Shown: one piece after another, positions 39,942 to 48,630 of the stretch | How the letters are laid out: every line of letters starts with the position of its first letter | How positions within the stretch are numbered: position 1 is the stretch's first letter | NCBI GenBank assembly: GCA_028824015.1 | Contig: JAPPFC010000004.1 | Location: 37,087 to 101,086, forward strand | Source: a bacterium | Lineage (GTDB): Bacteria > Actinomycetota > Acidimicrobiia > Spongiisociales > ZC4RG35 | Length of the DNA stretch: 64,000 nt | Direction of reading: 5' to 3' | The notes under the pieces: generated by a model | Seen by the model: the letters and a program-made list of their open reading frames with translations, nothing else | Databases searched by the model: none | Told to the model about the DNA's origin: nothing | Program-made: the position numbers and the translations under genes

Positions 39942-42212
39942 CTACGGAGCGGCGGGGTTTTCCTCCATGCGTCGGCCGATGGCGTCATGCCAGGTCCGGG
40001 AGGCGACGGCCAGGTTGACGGCGCCCCGAACCCCACCGCTCTCGAAGGAGATTTCCCGGCCGCCGAAGGTCCCGATCTGGGAGGCAGGTAGGCCGTGCCG
40101 AGCAGTGATGGCGGTCAATCGAGGAACATCCCGCGGGGCCACCGCGGCCAGAAGCCGGTTCGGGTCCTCGCTGAAGAGGCTGCGCCAGTCCCGGAAGGTC
40201 ACGTTCACTCCCACCTGTGAGGCGATGGCTATCTCCGCCGCGGCAAGGGCCAGTCCGCCGTCGGAGATGTCGTGCAGCACGGGCGTGACGCCCTCTTCCA
40301 CCAGGTCGAGGGCGGTCTCGATCGCTGCCCGGCAGAGGGCGAAGTCGGCGGCGGAGGGGCGACCCCCCAGGTGCCCGAATGCGATCTTGGCGAAAGAACT
40401 CCCCGCCAGGTTTACGGCGTTACCCAGTCCCAGCAGCCACAACTCCATGCCTTCTTCCGCCCGGTGCATGCCTGGGGGGAAGGCGGGCGCCGGATCGGCG
40501 ACTCCCACCACCCCCACCACCGGGGTGGGATGGATGGGATACCCGTCGACTTCATTGTGGAAGGAGACGTTGCCCGACACCACCGGAAGGTCCAGCAGTT
40601 CGCACGCTTCGGCCAGACCTTCCACCGTCTCACGAAACTGCCACATCACGTCCGGGCTGTCGGGGCTCCCGAAGTTGAGATTGTCCACCACCGCCCTGGG
40701 CCGGGCGCCGGAGATGGCCACGTTCAGAGCGGCTTCGCAGACCAGCCTTCCCGCCCCGCGGCGAGGATCGAGGTAACACAGCCGCCCGTTGCCGTCCGTT
40801 GACACGGCTATCGACTTGGAGGTGCCCGGGATCTGCACCAGGGCGTGGTTCTGCCCCGGGCCGACCATCACGTCCTCGCGGGGTTTGGTGGGATACTGTT
40901 CGTAAATCCAGCGCTTGGAGGCAAGGTGGGGGTCATCCAGGATGTCCAGGAGGACACCTCCCAACGCCGGCCTTCGCAGGAACCGGATGCCGTTGGACCA
41001 CAGGTTCTCCATCCATCCCGGCTCCCCGATCTGATGGTGGTCGACCACCGCCCCCTCGGCCAGGGACCGGATCGGCGCCTCCATCACCACCTCGTTCCCG
41101 TTCATGACCCGAAGGGTCTTGGAGGAGACGACTCTCCCGATCACAGAAGCCTCCACTCCCCGTCCGCGGGCGGTCTCGATCACCCTGTTCACCGAACCCG
41201 GGTCGGCAAACGCCAGCATCCTCTCCTCCGTCTCCGCGGTCAGCACTCCGGCCGCGTCGATCTCTTCGGGCCGGATGTGTACGGCGGACAGATCCAGGTC
41301 GATCCCGACGTCCGAACGGGAAGCCGGCTCCGTGACCGCGCTGGCCAATCCTGCTCCGCCCAGGTCCTGGAGACCCTTCACCAGACCGAGGCCTGCCAAT
41401 TCCCGGCACACCTCCAGCAGCCGACCGGCCAGTTCGGGATCCCCCTCGGGGATGATCTGGGGGGAGGAGCCCGCAAGGCTGCGCGCACCGGTGGTGGCCA
41501 GAGTCGCGACGCCCCCGATGCCATCCGGCCCGGTGGGGGCGCCCAGCAGCACCAGCCTGGTTCCTTCGTCTCCGGCCCTCCCCAACACCAGTTCCTCCTC
41601 GCGGAGGATCCCCACGCACATCACGTTCACCAGGGGATTGTTGAAGTAGCTTTCCGAGAAGGCCACCTCGCCTCCCACGATGGGAACCCCCACGTCCCGG
41701 CCGTATCCGGCCATCCCTTCCACCACTTCCCGCAGTCTGAGCCGGCTCTCCGGTTCGCTCAGCGGACCGAAGCGGATCTGATTCAGCAGGGCCACCGGCC
41801 GGGCGCCCATGGCGGCCACGTCCCTGAGCACTCCTCCCACTCCGGTGGAAGCGCCCCGGCGGGAATCCACGTAGGAGGCGTGATTGTGGCTCTCGATCCG
41901 CAGGGCCAGCAACCATCCGTCACCCAGGTCTATCACCCCTGCGTTCTCTCCGGGCCCGACCACCACCCACGGAGCGACGGACGTGAGCCGACGCAGGTAG
42001 GGACCCGAGGACTTGTAGGAACGGGCTTCCGACCACATTCCCGCATACACAGCCAATTCCACCTCGGAGGGAGCGCGACCCAGGTGGCGCTCGATTGCCT
42101 CCAAGTCGAGGTCCGTCAGTCCCAGGAGTTGATGGGCGGGTGCCGGTGTTTGGCTCTCGGCTTCCCCCGGATCGGTGACCGCAGGCCCGGGGGCCTCTGG
42201 GCCTTCTGTCAC
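39942..42212 (-). CDS. purL: phosphoribosylformylglycinamidine synthase subunit PurL
   Basis: A 756-residue small-type PurL, the ATP-dependent ligase half of FGAM synthase in purine synthesis; it needs PurQ and PurS, which are not in this window. Motifs: KSSGPYLRRL, ALRIESHNHASYVD, GASTGVGGVLRDVAAMGARP, and the second-half ATP-site strand VSGNVSFHNE. I placed the start at GTG 42212, preceded by TAGGAG at proper spacing. The 63 upstream codons in frame are not conserved-looking. The intergenic region to the next gene is divergent and AT-rich. Confidence 0.94.
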   Translation of the reverse strand: MTEGPEAPGPAVTDPGEAESQTPAPAHQLLGLTDLDLEAIERHLGRAPSEVELAVYAGMWSEARSYKSSGPYLRRLTSVAPWVVVGPGENAGVIDLGDGWLLALRIESHNHASYVDSRRGASTGVGGVLRDVAAMGARPVALLNQIRFGPLSEPESRLRLREVVEGMAGYGRDVGVPIVGGEVAFSESYFNNPLVNVMCVGILREEELVLGRAGDEGTRLVLLGAPTGPDGIGGVATLATTGARSLAGSSPQIIPEGDPELAGRLLEVCRELAGLGLVKGLQDLGGAGLASAVTEPASRSDVGIDLDLSAVHIRPEEIDAAGVLTAETEERMLAFADPGSVNRVIETARGRGVEASVIGRVVSSKTLRVMNGNEVVMEAPIRSLAEGAVVDHHQIGEPGWMENLWSNGIRFLRRPALGGVLLDILDDPHLASKRWIYEQYPTKPREDVMVGPGQNHALVQIPGTSKSIAVSTDGNGRLCYLDPRRGAGRLVCEAALNVAISGARPRAVVDNLNFGSPDSPDVMWQFRETVEGLAEACELLDLPVVSGNVSFHNEVDGYPIHPTPVVGVVGVADPAPAFPPGMHRAEEGMELWLLGLGNAVNLAGSSFAKIAFGHLGGRPSAADFALCRAAIETALDLVEEGVTPVLHDISDGGLALAAAEIAIASQVGVNVTFRDWRSLFSEDPNRLLAAVAPRDVPRLTAITARHGLPASQIGTFGGREISFESGGVRGAVNLAVASRTWHDAIGRRMEENPAAP

Positions 42213-42400
42213 GCTGGTTGGTCTCCTACCGTTAGCACGCCCCCTTACGATAGTTTGGCAGAAGGCAGGGAATTTGTGGACGTGAGCGGCAACCCGGCCC
42301 TGAGCCGTCTTGGGTCGGACTTCTGGTGGTAACGCCACTCGTCCGGGGCGGCCCTGATTTGAAGGTAGCTCCCTAACCCCCCCTTTTTGGACGTTCATCA

Positions 42401-42443
42401 CAAATGCAGCACATTTGTCATAGCGTTTATCATCAAATCTACA
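42401..42443 (+). promoter_or_regulatory. candidate promoter with overlapping inverted repeat
   Basis: TTGTCA (42415-42420), a 17-base spacer and TCTACA (42438-42443) form a plausible sigma-70-type promoter for the secreted-protein gene at 42493. The inverted repeat CAAATG-N5-CATTTG (42401-42417) overlaps the -35 box and could be a repressor site. Both are read by eye. Confidence 0.5.
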
Positions 42444-42492
42444 GTTTTATCAGGTATGCTCATCTCAAACTGCACATAGGAGGAGGCTGGTT

Positions 42493-43644
42493 GTGTATAG
42501 AGGTTTTGCACCCCCCGCCCTTGAGGTGAGACACCGACCCGCTCACCGCTGGCTGATCGCCCTTGTCGCCCTCGCCATGCTGGCGACGTTCGCGGTGACC
42601 GGGGAACGTGCCGGCGCCACGTCGGTCGAATGCTCGGAGGGGGGGTACTGGCATGTGCCGGGGCATCCATTATCACCTGAATCACGCGGCATCTCGTGCG
42701 AGGAGCCGAAGCCCATCGGGTGGGTTTTCAGCTGGGAGCAGCCTGGTTTCGTCATACTTGTCTACCACGGCACTCGCCTCGTCACGCCCTACAGTGACGG
42801 AGGACATGACTCTCCGGTCCTCACGAAAATCCAAACGGTGAACGCGCCGGGCCACCAGCGGGCCCCCGTGAATGCGGTGGGGACCGTCGTGTACAGGGCC
42901 GGTCGGAACAACCGGGTAGTGATCGGCTCTGATGGCAATTGCTACCGGGAATGGCGCACCAACCGTGGTTGGGGGCGCTCGAGTTCGTACGGCTCTGACA
43001 CCTGCCGCAGGGCGGCCTGGAACGCTTGGCGGCGTTCGCAGCTGCTACCCCTCTACGGTATGCGGATTCCGGCCGGTTCTCCGCCGGACGAGCGGGTCAC
43101 CGAACTGGTCAGCAACAGAGATCATTCCCCGGACGGCCAGGCCGGCAATGCGGGACACGACCACGCCCAGTCGTTCACAACCGGGTCCCACAGCAACGGC
43201 TACGTCGTGAGGTCGATAGACCTTTACTTCAGCTTCGTGATTCCTGGAGGGAACAGGGGTCCAACAACGGTGGTGCAAATCTGGACCAATTCCGATGACA
43301 ACCGGCCATCGGAGGAACTTGCCACCCTTTCGGGTCATTCCAGGCTCGATAGCGCGGGGTCCGGCAGTACCAGACCCTTCACCTTCAGCGCCGGCGAACG
43401 CCGGTTCGTAGCCTTAGACGAAGGCATTCATCTGGATCCCGATACGACCTATTGGGTTTTCCTTGACTGGACGCCCGATGGGAATAACAGTCCGCGGCTG
43501 CGAACCACCACCTCGGCGGAAGAGAGCCAGGCAGAGTCCGGCTGGTCCATTGGAGACAGTAGCTTCTACCGGAGTCAGGGCGCCACCACGTGGACAGAGT
43601 GGGGCTACTCCCACAAGCTCACCATCGACGGCTACCCCAAGTGA
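42493..43644 (+). CDS. secreted protein with choice-of-anchor-type domain
   Basis: 383 residues. The start is GTG 42493 behind an excellent ribosome-binding site (AGGAGGAGG). A signal peptide follows (LIALVALAMLATFAVTGERAGA). The middle is not recognised and has several Cys and Trp. From about residue 200, LVSNRDHSPDGQAGNAGHDHAQSFTTG opens a domain found in many bacterial secreted proteins (choice-of-anchor R type), ending in TTYWVFLDWTPDG. Probably an extracellular or surface protein of unknown role. It stands alone, divergent from purL. Confidence 0.8.
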   Translation: MYRGFAPPALEVRHRPAHRWLIALVALAMLATFAVTGERAGATSVECSEGGYWHVPGHPLSPESRGISCEEPKPIGWVFSWEQPGFVILVYHGTRLVTPYSDGGHDSPVLTKIQTVNAPGHQRAPVNAVGTVVYRAGRNNRVVIGSDGNCYREWRTNRGWGRSSSYGSDTCRRAAWNAWRRSQLLPLYGMRIPAGSPPDERVTELVSNRDHSPDGQAGNAGHDHAQSFTTGSHSNGYVVRSIDLYFSFVIPGGNRGPTTVVQIWTNSDDNRPSEELATLSGHSRLDSAGSGSTRPFTFSAGERRFVALDEGIHLDPDTTYWVFLDWTPDGNNSPRLRTTTSAEESQAESGWSIGDSSFYRSQGATTWTEWGYSHKLTIDGYPK

Positions 43645-44076
43645 GGGGCCGGATGGAGCGCCCGAAGTCGACAAGGCCAAGCGGGTGCGCCTTTCGGTGG
43701 GCCCGGATGAGGAGTCGCCCCGCAGCAGCCGGACATTGATGGCGTCGGGCTGACGCCCGCGGGCGATGCGCGGCGTCGGGTTCGCTCCCGGCGACGGGTC
43801 CGATCGCCGACTCCGAGGTTGATGGCGACGAGGGCAGTCGTTGTGGGCATCCCTGACCTGGCGGCGGATGCCGCGGTGGCCAGATTGCAGCACCGCGGCG
43901 CTGACGGCCACCGGGTGCACTGCCACTCGGTCCAGGGTCGGTGGCCACCGGATCGCGGTGGAGCGCGGCGACAGGCGAGTTGTGGGAATCGTCACCGGAA
44001 CAGTCTTCCATCGGGGAAGGTACCCTTCGGGCGGGGCGCGGTGACGCCTCGCATTGTCTACTAGGGACTTGAAAGG
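43645..44076. other. intergenic region without a recognisable gene
   Basis: About 430 GC-rich bases between the secreted-protein gene and the LCP gene. Short open frames on both strands overlap each other and have no ribosome-binding site, signal peptide or motif I recognise. It may hold a degraded gene, but I cannot support one. Confidence 0.55.
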
Positions 44077-45279
44077 TTGACCTCCAGAACCGTCCTCCGT
44101 ATGAAACGGCGCAAGAGGCAACGCCGGATCTGGATTGGGGTTGCCGCATTGGTGCTGGTGATGCTGGCGCTGGCCGGATGGCGTGTGTACGGGGGTTTCA
44201 AGGAGATCGCTGATCAGCCGTTTGCGCCGGATGAGGCCGGAGCGGCTTTGGAGGAGCGCACTCCCGAGCAGGTCGAGGAGGGTCGTCAGGAAATAGAAGC
44301 CCAGGATGAGCAGGGCGCTGACCACCCGGAGGAGGAGACACCCCCGGCCGTTCCGGAACAGGACGGGGTGACGCCGGCTCCCGAGGACCCGGAGGAGATG
44401 ACGCCGGATCCCGAAGCAGACGAGGAGGTCACCGGGGACCCCGGGGAGGAGCAGGAGGAGACACCGGAGCCCCCTCCCGTTGCCCATTCCCGCAGTTCGG
44501 TCAAGGTGCCTGACGCGAGGTACGACTCGGTGTTGCTGATGGGCGCAGACGCCAGCGGGTACCTGGCCGACGCCATCCTCTTTGCCCTGTTCCCCGAGGA
44601 CGGCTCGGCGCCGGCTCTCGTGTCGATTCCCCGTGATCTGTATCTCTACAACTTCTGCTCGGAGGACTTTCGGCGCGTGAACGCCAACCTGGGAGGATGC
44701 ACCGGGTTCGCCAATGGTCCCGAGCTTTTGGCCCTGGCCATCGAGGACTTCACCGGAATCGCGGTAGACCACTTCGCGAAGGTGGACTTTGACGGATTCG
44801 TCGAGTTGGTGGACGGTCTGGGAGGGATCGAGATTTGCTTCGATTATCCCACCTATGACGAGAAGGCCCACCTGGATGTCACCGAGCCGGGATGCCGTAT
44901 GGCCGACGGCGCCACCGCGCTGGCCTACGCCCGGTCTCGGAATGCCCGCCAACTGGTGGATGGAGAGTGGCAGCGAGCCTGGTCTTCGGACTTCTCTCGC
45001 CAGGCACACCAGCAGGAGTTGCTTCTGACGCTGGCCGGCCAGCTTCGGCTCAACTCCCCGGCTGATCTGCTTTCGACCATGGACAGCCTTTCCCACACCA
45101 TTCGCTTGGACAAGGGATGGTCGATCGCCCAGGCGGTGGACTGGGCGGTGCGCTACCGGGATCTCGATCCGTCTTCGGTCTCCCGGCTGACTATCCCCGT
45201 GGCCGACTACACGGCTCCCTCCGGCGCTCAGGTACTGGTCCCCACCACGTCTTTCGGCGAAGTTCTCTCCAACTGGTGA
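44077..45279 (+). CDS. LytR-CpsA-Psr (LCP) family cell-wall protein
   Basis: 400 residues: a basic N-terminus (KRRKRQRRIW), one membrane helix (VAALVLVMLALAGW), an acidic Glu/Pro-rich linker (about residues 50-135), then an extracellular LCP domain. LCP enzymes attach teichoic acids, arabinogalactan or other glycopolymers to peptidoglycan. Recognisable are SVLLMGADASG, VSIPRDLYLYNFC, VDHFAKVDFDGFVELVDGLGGIEI, ALAYARSRN and DFSRQAHQQELL. The usual Arg of the RxD motif is absent (GYLADAILF), though the Asp is kept. Start is TTG 44077 or ATG 44101. The linker probably spans part of the wall. Confidence 0.88.
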   Translation: MTSRTVLRMKRRKRQRRIWIGVAALVLVMLALAGWRVYGGFKEIADQPFAPDEAGAALEERTPEQVEEGRQEIEAQDEQGADHPEEETPPAVPEQDGVTPAPEDPEEMTPDPEADEEVTGDPGEEQEETPEPPPVAHSRSSVKVPDARYDSVLLMGADASGYLADAILFALFPEDGSAPALVSIPRDLYLYNFCSEDFRRVNANLGGCTGFANGPELLALAIEDFTGIAVDHFAKVDFDGFVELVDGLGGIEICFDYPTYDEKAHLDVTEPGCRMADGATALAYARSRNARQLVDGEWQRAWSSDFSRQAHQQELLLTLAGQLRLNSPADLLSTMDSLSHTIRLDKGWSIAQAVDWAVRYRDLDPSSVSRLTIPVADYTAPSGAQVLVPTTSFGEVLSNW

Positions 45280-45361
45280 GAATCCCACGGCCGCGGGTGG
45301 TCCGGGACCTCCGGCATCCACCCTCCTTGCCGGCCTTCTTTACCGCTAGCCTCATCCGGCT

Positions 45362-45847
45362 ATGAACGTCGAGGAATCCTTGGGCCTGGATGGGGTTGTC
45401 AAGAGGCTTGACCACGTGTCGTGGGCCGTGGGTGACATCAGGGACGCCCTCCCCCTGGTGGAGTTGCTGGGAGGCCGTTTCTACCAGGGCGCCGACCATG
45501 CCCGCAACTCCTTCCGGTGGGTGCAGTTCCGGCTTCCCCTCGGGATGTTGGAGATCATGTCCCCGCTTGGAAGGGACTCCTTCCTCCACAAGTTCCTGAG
45601 GGAGCGGGGTGAGGGTCTGCACCATCTCACTTTCGAAGTCGCCGACCTCTCGGATGCGGTGCGGATCGCCGAGGACAAGGGGTTCGGGGTCACCGGCCTC
45701 AACTTCAGCGAGCATTGGAGCGAGGCCTTCCTGCATCCCCGCACCACCAATGGGGTGCTCATCCAACTCGCCCAGTGGGAAGAAGACATCTGGGTCGGGT
45801 ACACCCTGGAGGAGGTGCTGGCCGGGCTCTCCATCGACGCCTCCTAG
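45362..45847 (+). CDS. VOC-superfamily protein, methylmalonyl-CoA epimerase-like
   Basis: A 161-residue glyoxalase-fold protein. KRLDHVSWAVGDIRDALPLVELLGG opens the fold with a metal-ligand His, LPLGMLEIMSP carries a Glu, EGLHHLTFEVADLSDAV a second His, and TNGVLIQLAQ a Gln. The layout resembles methylmalonyl-CoA epimerases, which link propionate metabolism to succinyl-CoA, but other VOC activities are possible. ATG 45362. The cofC gene begins 9 bases after its stop, so the two are likely co-transcribed. Confidence 0.8.
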   Translation: MNVEESLGLDGVVKRLDHVSWAVGDIRDALPLVELLGGRFYQGADHARNSFRWVQFRLPLGMLEIMSPLGRDSFLHKFLRERGEGLHHLTFEVADLSDAVRIAEDKGFGVTGLNFSEHWSEAFLHPRTTNGVLIQLAQWEEDIWVGYTLEEVLAGLSIDAS

Positions 45848-45856
45848 CTCTCCGCA

Positions 45857-46471
45857 ATGGAGGTCTTGGCGGCGGTTCCTGTTAGACAGGCGATTTCTCC
45901 CAAGTCCCGACTGGCAACGGTCCTTTCGTCCCGAACGAGGCGCCTCCTGAGTCTGGAGATGGCTGCCCGGGTGGTGAGCGCCATCGAGGAGGCCGGCGCT
46001 CGACCACTGGTGCTGGCTGCCGATCAGGTGGTGATGGACTGGGCGACCGAGCGGGGCTGGGAGGGGATCCGGGACCGGGCGCCGTCTTTGAATGCGGCCG
46101 CGGCCGGAGCCGTGGCGGAGGCGACGAGACGGGGGGTGGGGTGGATGATCGTGCATGCCGACCTTCCGCTGCTGACCGCCGCCGACCTGCGGGACAGTCT
46201 GGTGGCGGTGGGTTCGGGGAACTGGGTCTTGGCCCCCTCCTCGGACGGCGGCACGTCGCTGATAGGAGGATCGGGTGATCCCCACTTCGAGTTCGCTTAC
46301 GGAGAGGGAAGTTTCCACCGGCACCTGGCCCGGCTCCGCCGGCGGTCCCCGAAGGTTGTCTTCCGGCCCGGCCTGGCCCTGGATCTCGACCGCCCCTCCG
46401 ATCTTCAGGCGGCCCTGTCCCATCCCCGCGGCCGCTGGCTGGCGGACTGGATGACGGGAGTGGAGGGGTAG
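45857..46471 (+). CDS. cofC: 2-phospho-L-lactate/phosphoenolpyruvate guanylyltransferase (coenzyme F420 synthesis)
   Basis: A 204-residue nucleotidyltransferase of the CofC/FbiD family. VLAAVPVRQAISPKSRLATVL is the nucleotide-binding opening, MIVHADLPLLTAADL contains the metal-binding Asp, and LAPSSDGGTSLIG and FAYGEGSFHRHLARL are family blocks. It makes the guanylylated three-carbon precursor that is joined to Fo. No other F420 genes lie in the window. The LLM oxidoreductase at 19816 is a likely consumer of the cofactor. Confidence 0.86.
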   Translation: MEVLAAVPVRQAISPKSRLATVLSSRTRRLLSLEMAARVVSAIEEAGARPLVLAADQVVMDWATERGWEGIRDRAPSLNAAAAGAVAEATRRGVGWMIVHADLPLLTAADLRDSLVAVGSGNWVLAPSSDGGTSLIGGSGDPHFEFAYGEGSFHRHLARLRRRSPKVVFRPGLALDLDRPSDLQAALSHPRGRWLADWMTGVEG

Positions 46472-46587
46472 GTTGTTCCACCGGGTGTCAGCGGGTAGCG
46501 TCGTCTTGGCCGGGATGGGTTGAAAGCCATGCTCGAATACCATCGGGAACGCGTAGTCTGCGGCCAAATGACAGGGGACTTGTCGAC

Positions 46588-47316
46588 GTGAACAAACAGT
46601 TGCCTACTCCGGACCGGGCGTTGACCATCGGCGCTCACCCCGACGACGCCGAGTTCGGGGCGGGAGGCGTTCTTTCCAAGTGGTCCGACCGGGGGTGCGA
46701 GGCCTCGATGCTGGTGATAACCGATGGATCGAAGGGGAGTTGGGACCCGGCCGCGGACCAGGAAGATCTGGTTGAGACCCGGCGCGCCGAGCAGCACCGG
46801 TCGGCCTCCGTCCTGGGCATCACCGGAGAGGTGGTGATGCTGGGTCGGGTGGACGGAGAGTTGGAGTATTCCATGGAACTGCGGGAGACGCTGTGCTGGT
46901 GGATCAGGCGGCTGCGGCCCAACGTGGTGATCACCCATGATCCGTGGAAGCGCTACATGCTGCATCCCGACCACCGGGTGACAGGGCTGGTCGCCACCGA
47001 CGGGGTCGTGGCCGCCCGGGACCATCTCTTCTTCCCGGCCCAGCTAACCGGGGAGATCGGAAAGCACCGACCGGACGCGGTGCTCTACTGGCAGGCGGAC
47101 GAGCCCGATCACCGGGAGGACATCACCGGGTACGTGGACCGGAAGGTCGCCGCCCTGCTGTGCCACTCCAGCCAGACTCAGACCACGATGGACGATGCGG
47201 GAGCCTCCGCCCTGCACCGGGAGAGGTTTTCCGCCAGGATCTCCCGGCGAGCGGTGGAGGTCGGCAGGCCGGCGGGCCTGGCGGCGGCGGAGGCCTTCAA
47301 GCTCGTCGTGCCCTGA
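46588..47316 (+). CDS. PIG-L family deacetylase
   Basis: A 242-residue zinc-dependent deacetylase. The zinc motif TIGAHPDDAEFGAGG is near the N-terminus (residues 13-27), and the third ligand is in LHPDHRVTG. The family includes MshB and N-acetylglucosaminyl-phosphatidylinositol deacetylases; here it may belong to mycothiol-like or sugar metabolism, but the substrate is not known. GTG start at 46588 behind AGGGGA. It is followed after two bases by the glycerate kinase gene, so they form one transcription unit. Confidence 0.87.
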   Translation: MNKQLPTPDRALTIGAHPDDAEFGAGGVLSKWSDRGCEASMLVITDGSKGSWDPAADQEDLVETRRAEQHRSASVLGITGEVVMLGRVDGELEYSMELRETLCWWIRRLRPNVVITHDPWKRYMLHPDHRVTGLVATDGVVAARDHLFFPAQLTGEIGKHRPDAVLYWQADEPDHREDITGYVDRKVAALLCHSSQTQTTMDDAGASALHRERFSARISRRAVEVGRPAGLAAAEAFKLVVP

Positions 47317-47318
47317 GG

Positions 47319-48587
47319 ATGGCAAACCGGTCCGCCCGAGGGGCTTTCCTGGCCGCCTACCGGGCAGCCCTCCGATCGGTGGACCCTTGCCTGGTCACCG
47401 AGAGGCATCTGTCCGGGTTGGGGGAGCGGCTGGAGGTGGGAGGCCAAACGGTTGAAATCAAGCGGGGGGTGCGGATCCTGGCGGTGGGGAAGGCGGCTCA
47501 CGGTATGGCCCGCGGTGCTGTTTCGCTGCTGTCTTTCCGCCTGGTGGGCGGCTTGATCATCTCCGATCAACACCGGCCCTCTCCCCATCCCAGGTTGAGG
47601 GTGATGGTGGGTGATCATCCTTATCCGGGCCGGGCCAGCCTGTTGGCGGGGCGGGCCGCGCTCGCCCTGGCAGGAGAGGGTCATCCCGATGAGTTGCTGC
47701 TGGCGCTGGTGTCGGGCGGCGGATCGTCCCTGATGGAAGTCCCCGCACCGGGGATCACCTTCGATGACCTGGCGGCGGCGGGCCGGGCGCTGGTGACCGG
47801 GGGAGTCCCCATCTCGGAGATGAACGTTGTCCGCCGGCATCTGTCTTCGATAAAGAACGGGGGGATAGCCCGGAGGGCCGGCGGTCGACCCCTGGCCACC
47901 CTGATGATCTCCGACGTGGTGGACGGTCCCGCCTCCGCGGTGGCTTCCGGTCCCACGCTGGCGGACGGCACGACTCCCGAGGATGCCCGGACGGTGCTGG
48001 CCGACTACCGGCTCGAGAAGAGGATGCCGCCTTCGGTGATGGCCTACCTTGAGTCCTCCCGGTCGGTGGCCCGACCCTCGATCCGGCGCCCGTACCAGGT
48101 GATGGCGGACGGGAAGGAGGCGGCGCGGGCGGCCCGCGTCGAACTCGGGGCACGAGGATTCTCGGCGGAGACGCCGGCGGCCCCGGTGGTGGGAGAGGCG
48201 GGAGCGGCGGCCCGGGAGGCGATGGAAAAGGCCGGGGCGGGCCGGGTGCAGGTCTATTGGGGGGAGACCACGGTGAGAATCGACGCCCCGTCGCCGGGAC
48301 GGGGAGGGCGCAACCAGCACGCCGCCCTGGTGGCCGCCGGGAGGCTGGCCGAGCGGGGAAGGGGGGTCTTCGGAGGCTTCGCGACCGACGGTGTGGACGG
48401 GGAGAGCGACGCCGCGGGAGGTCTGGTGGACTCGGGGACCATCGAGCGGGGCAGAGCCGTCGGCTTGGATTGGAGGGAGTACCTCCGCCGCTACGACTCT
48501 TCCTCCTATCTGGCCTCCACGGGTGACCTGGTCGTCACCGGGCCCACCGGCGTCAATGTCGGCGACTTGTGGCTGGTGGCCGGATGA
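47319..48587 (+). CDS. glycerate 2-kinase (MOFRL family)
   Basis: A 422-residue GckA/TtuD-type kinase that phosphorylates D-glycerate at C2. Motifs: RILAVGKAAHGMARGAV, LLLALVSGGGSSLMEVPA, SEMNVVRRHLSSIKNGGIAR, LMISDVVDGPASAVASGPT and the C-terminal MOFRL segment with GGRNQHAALVAA and FATDGVDGESDAAGG. Start ATG 47319 overlaps no gene but lies two bases after the deacetylase stop, with AGGA inside that stop region. The following aminotransferase gene is 43 bases away. Confidence 0.9.
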   Translation: MANRSARGAFLAAYRAALRSVDPCLVTERHLSGLGERLEVGGQTVEIKRGVRILAVGKAAHGMARGAVSLLSFRLVGGLIISDQHRPSPHPRLRVMVGDHPYPGRASLLAGRAALALAGEGHPDELLLALVSGGGSSLMEVPAPGITFDDLAAAGRALVTGGVPISEMNVVRRHLSSIKNGGIARRAGGRPLATLMISDVVDGPASAVASGPTLADGTTPEDARTVLADYRLEKRMPPSVMAYLESSRSVARPSIRRPYQVMADGKEAARAARVELGARGFSAETPAAPVVGEAGAAAREAMEKAGAGRVQVYWGETTVRIDAPSPGRGGRNQHAALVAAGRLAERGRGVFGGFATDGVDGESDAAGGLVDSGTIERGRAVGLDWREYLRRYDSSSYLASTGDLVVTGPTGVNVGDLWLVAG

Positions 48588-48630
48588 TCGAAGACCACCG
48601 GTCTGACGCGGGTCGTAAGATGGAGCGGAG

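Noticed and set aside
42398..42685. Minus-strand frame in front of purL
   Set aside because: It overlaps the signal peptide region of the well-supported secreted protein and the promoter region, and no motif is visible.
43414..45321. Minus-strand frame of 635 codons opposite the LCP gene and the preceding intergenic region
   Set aside because: It covers a well-supported LCP gene on the other strand and shows no domain or ribosome-binding site.
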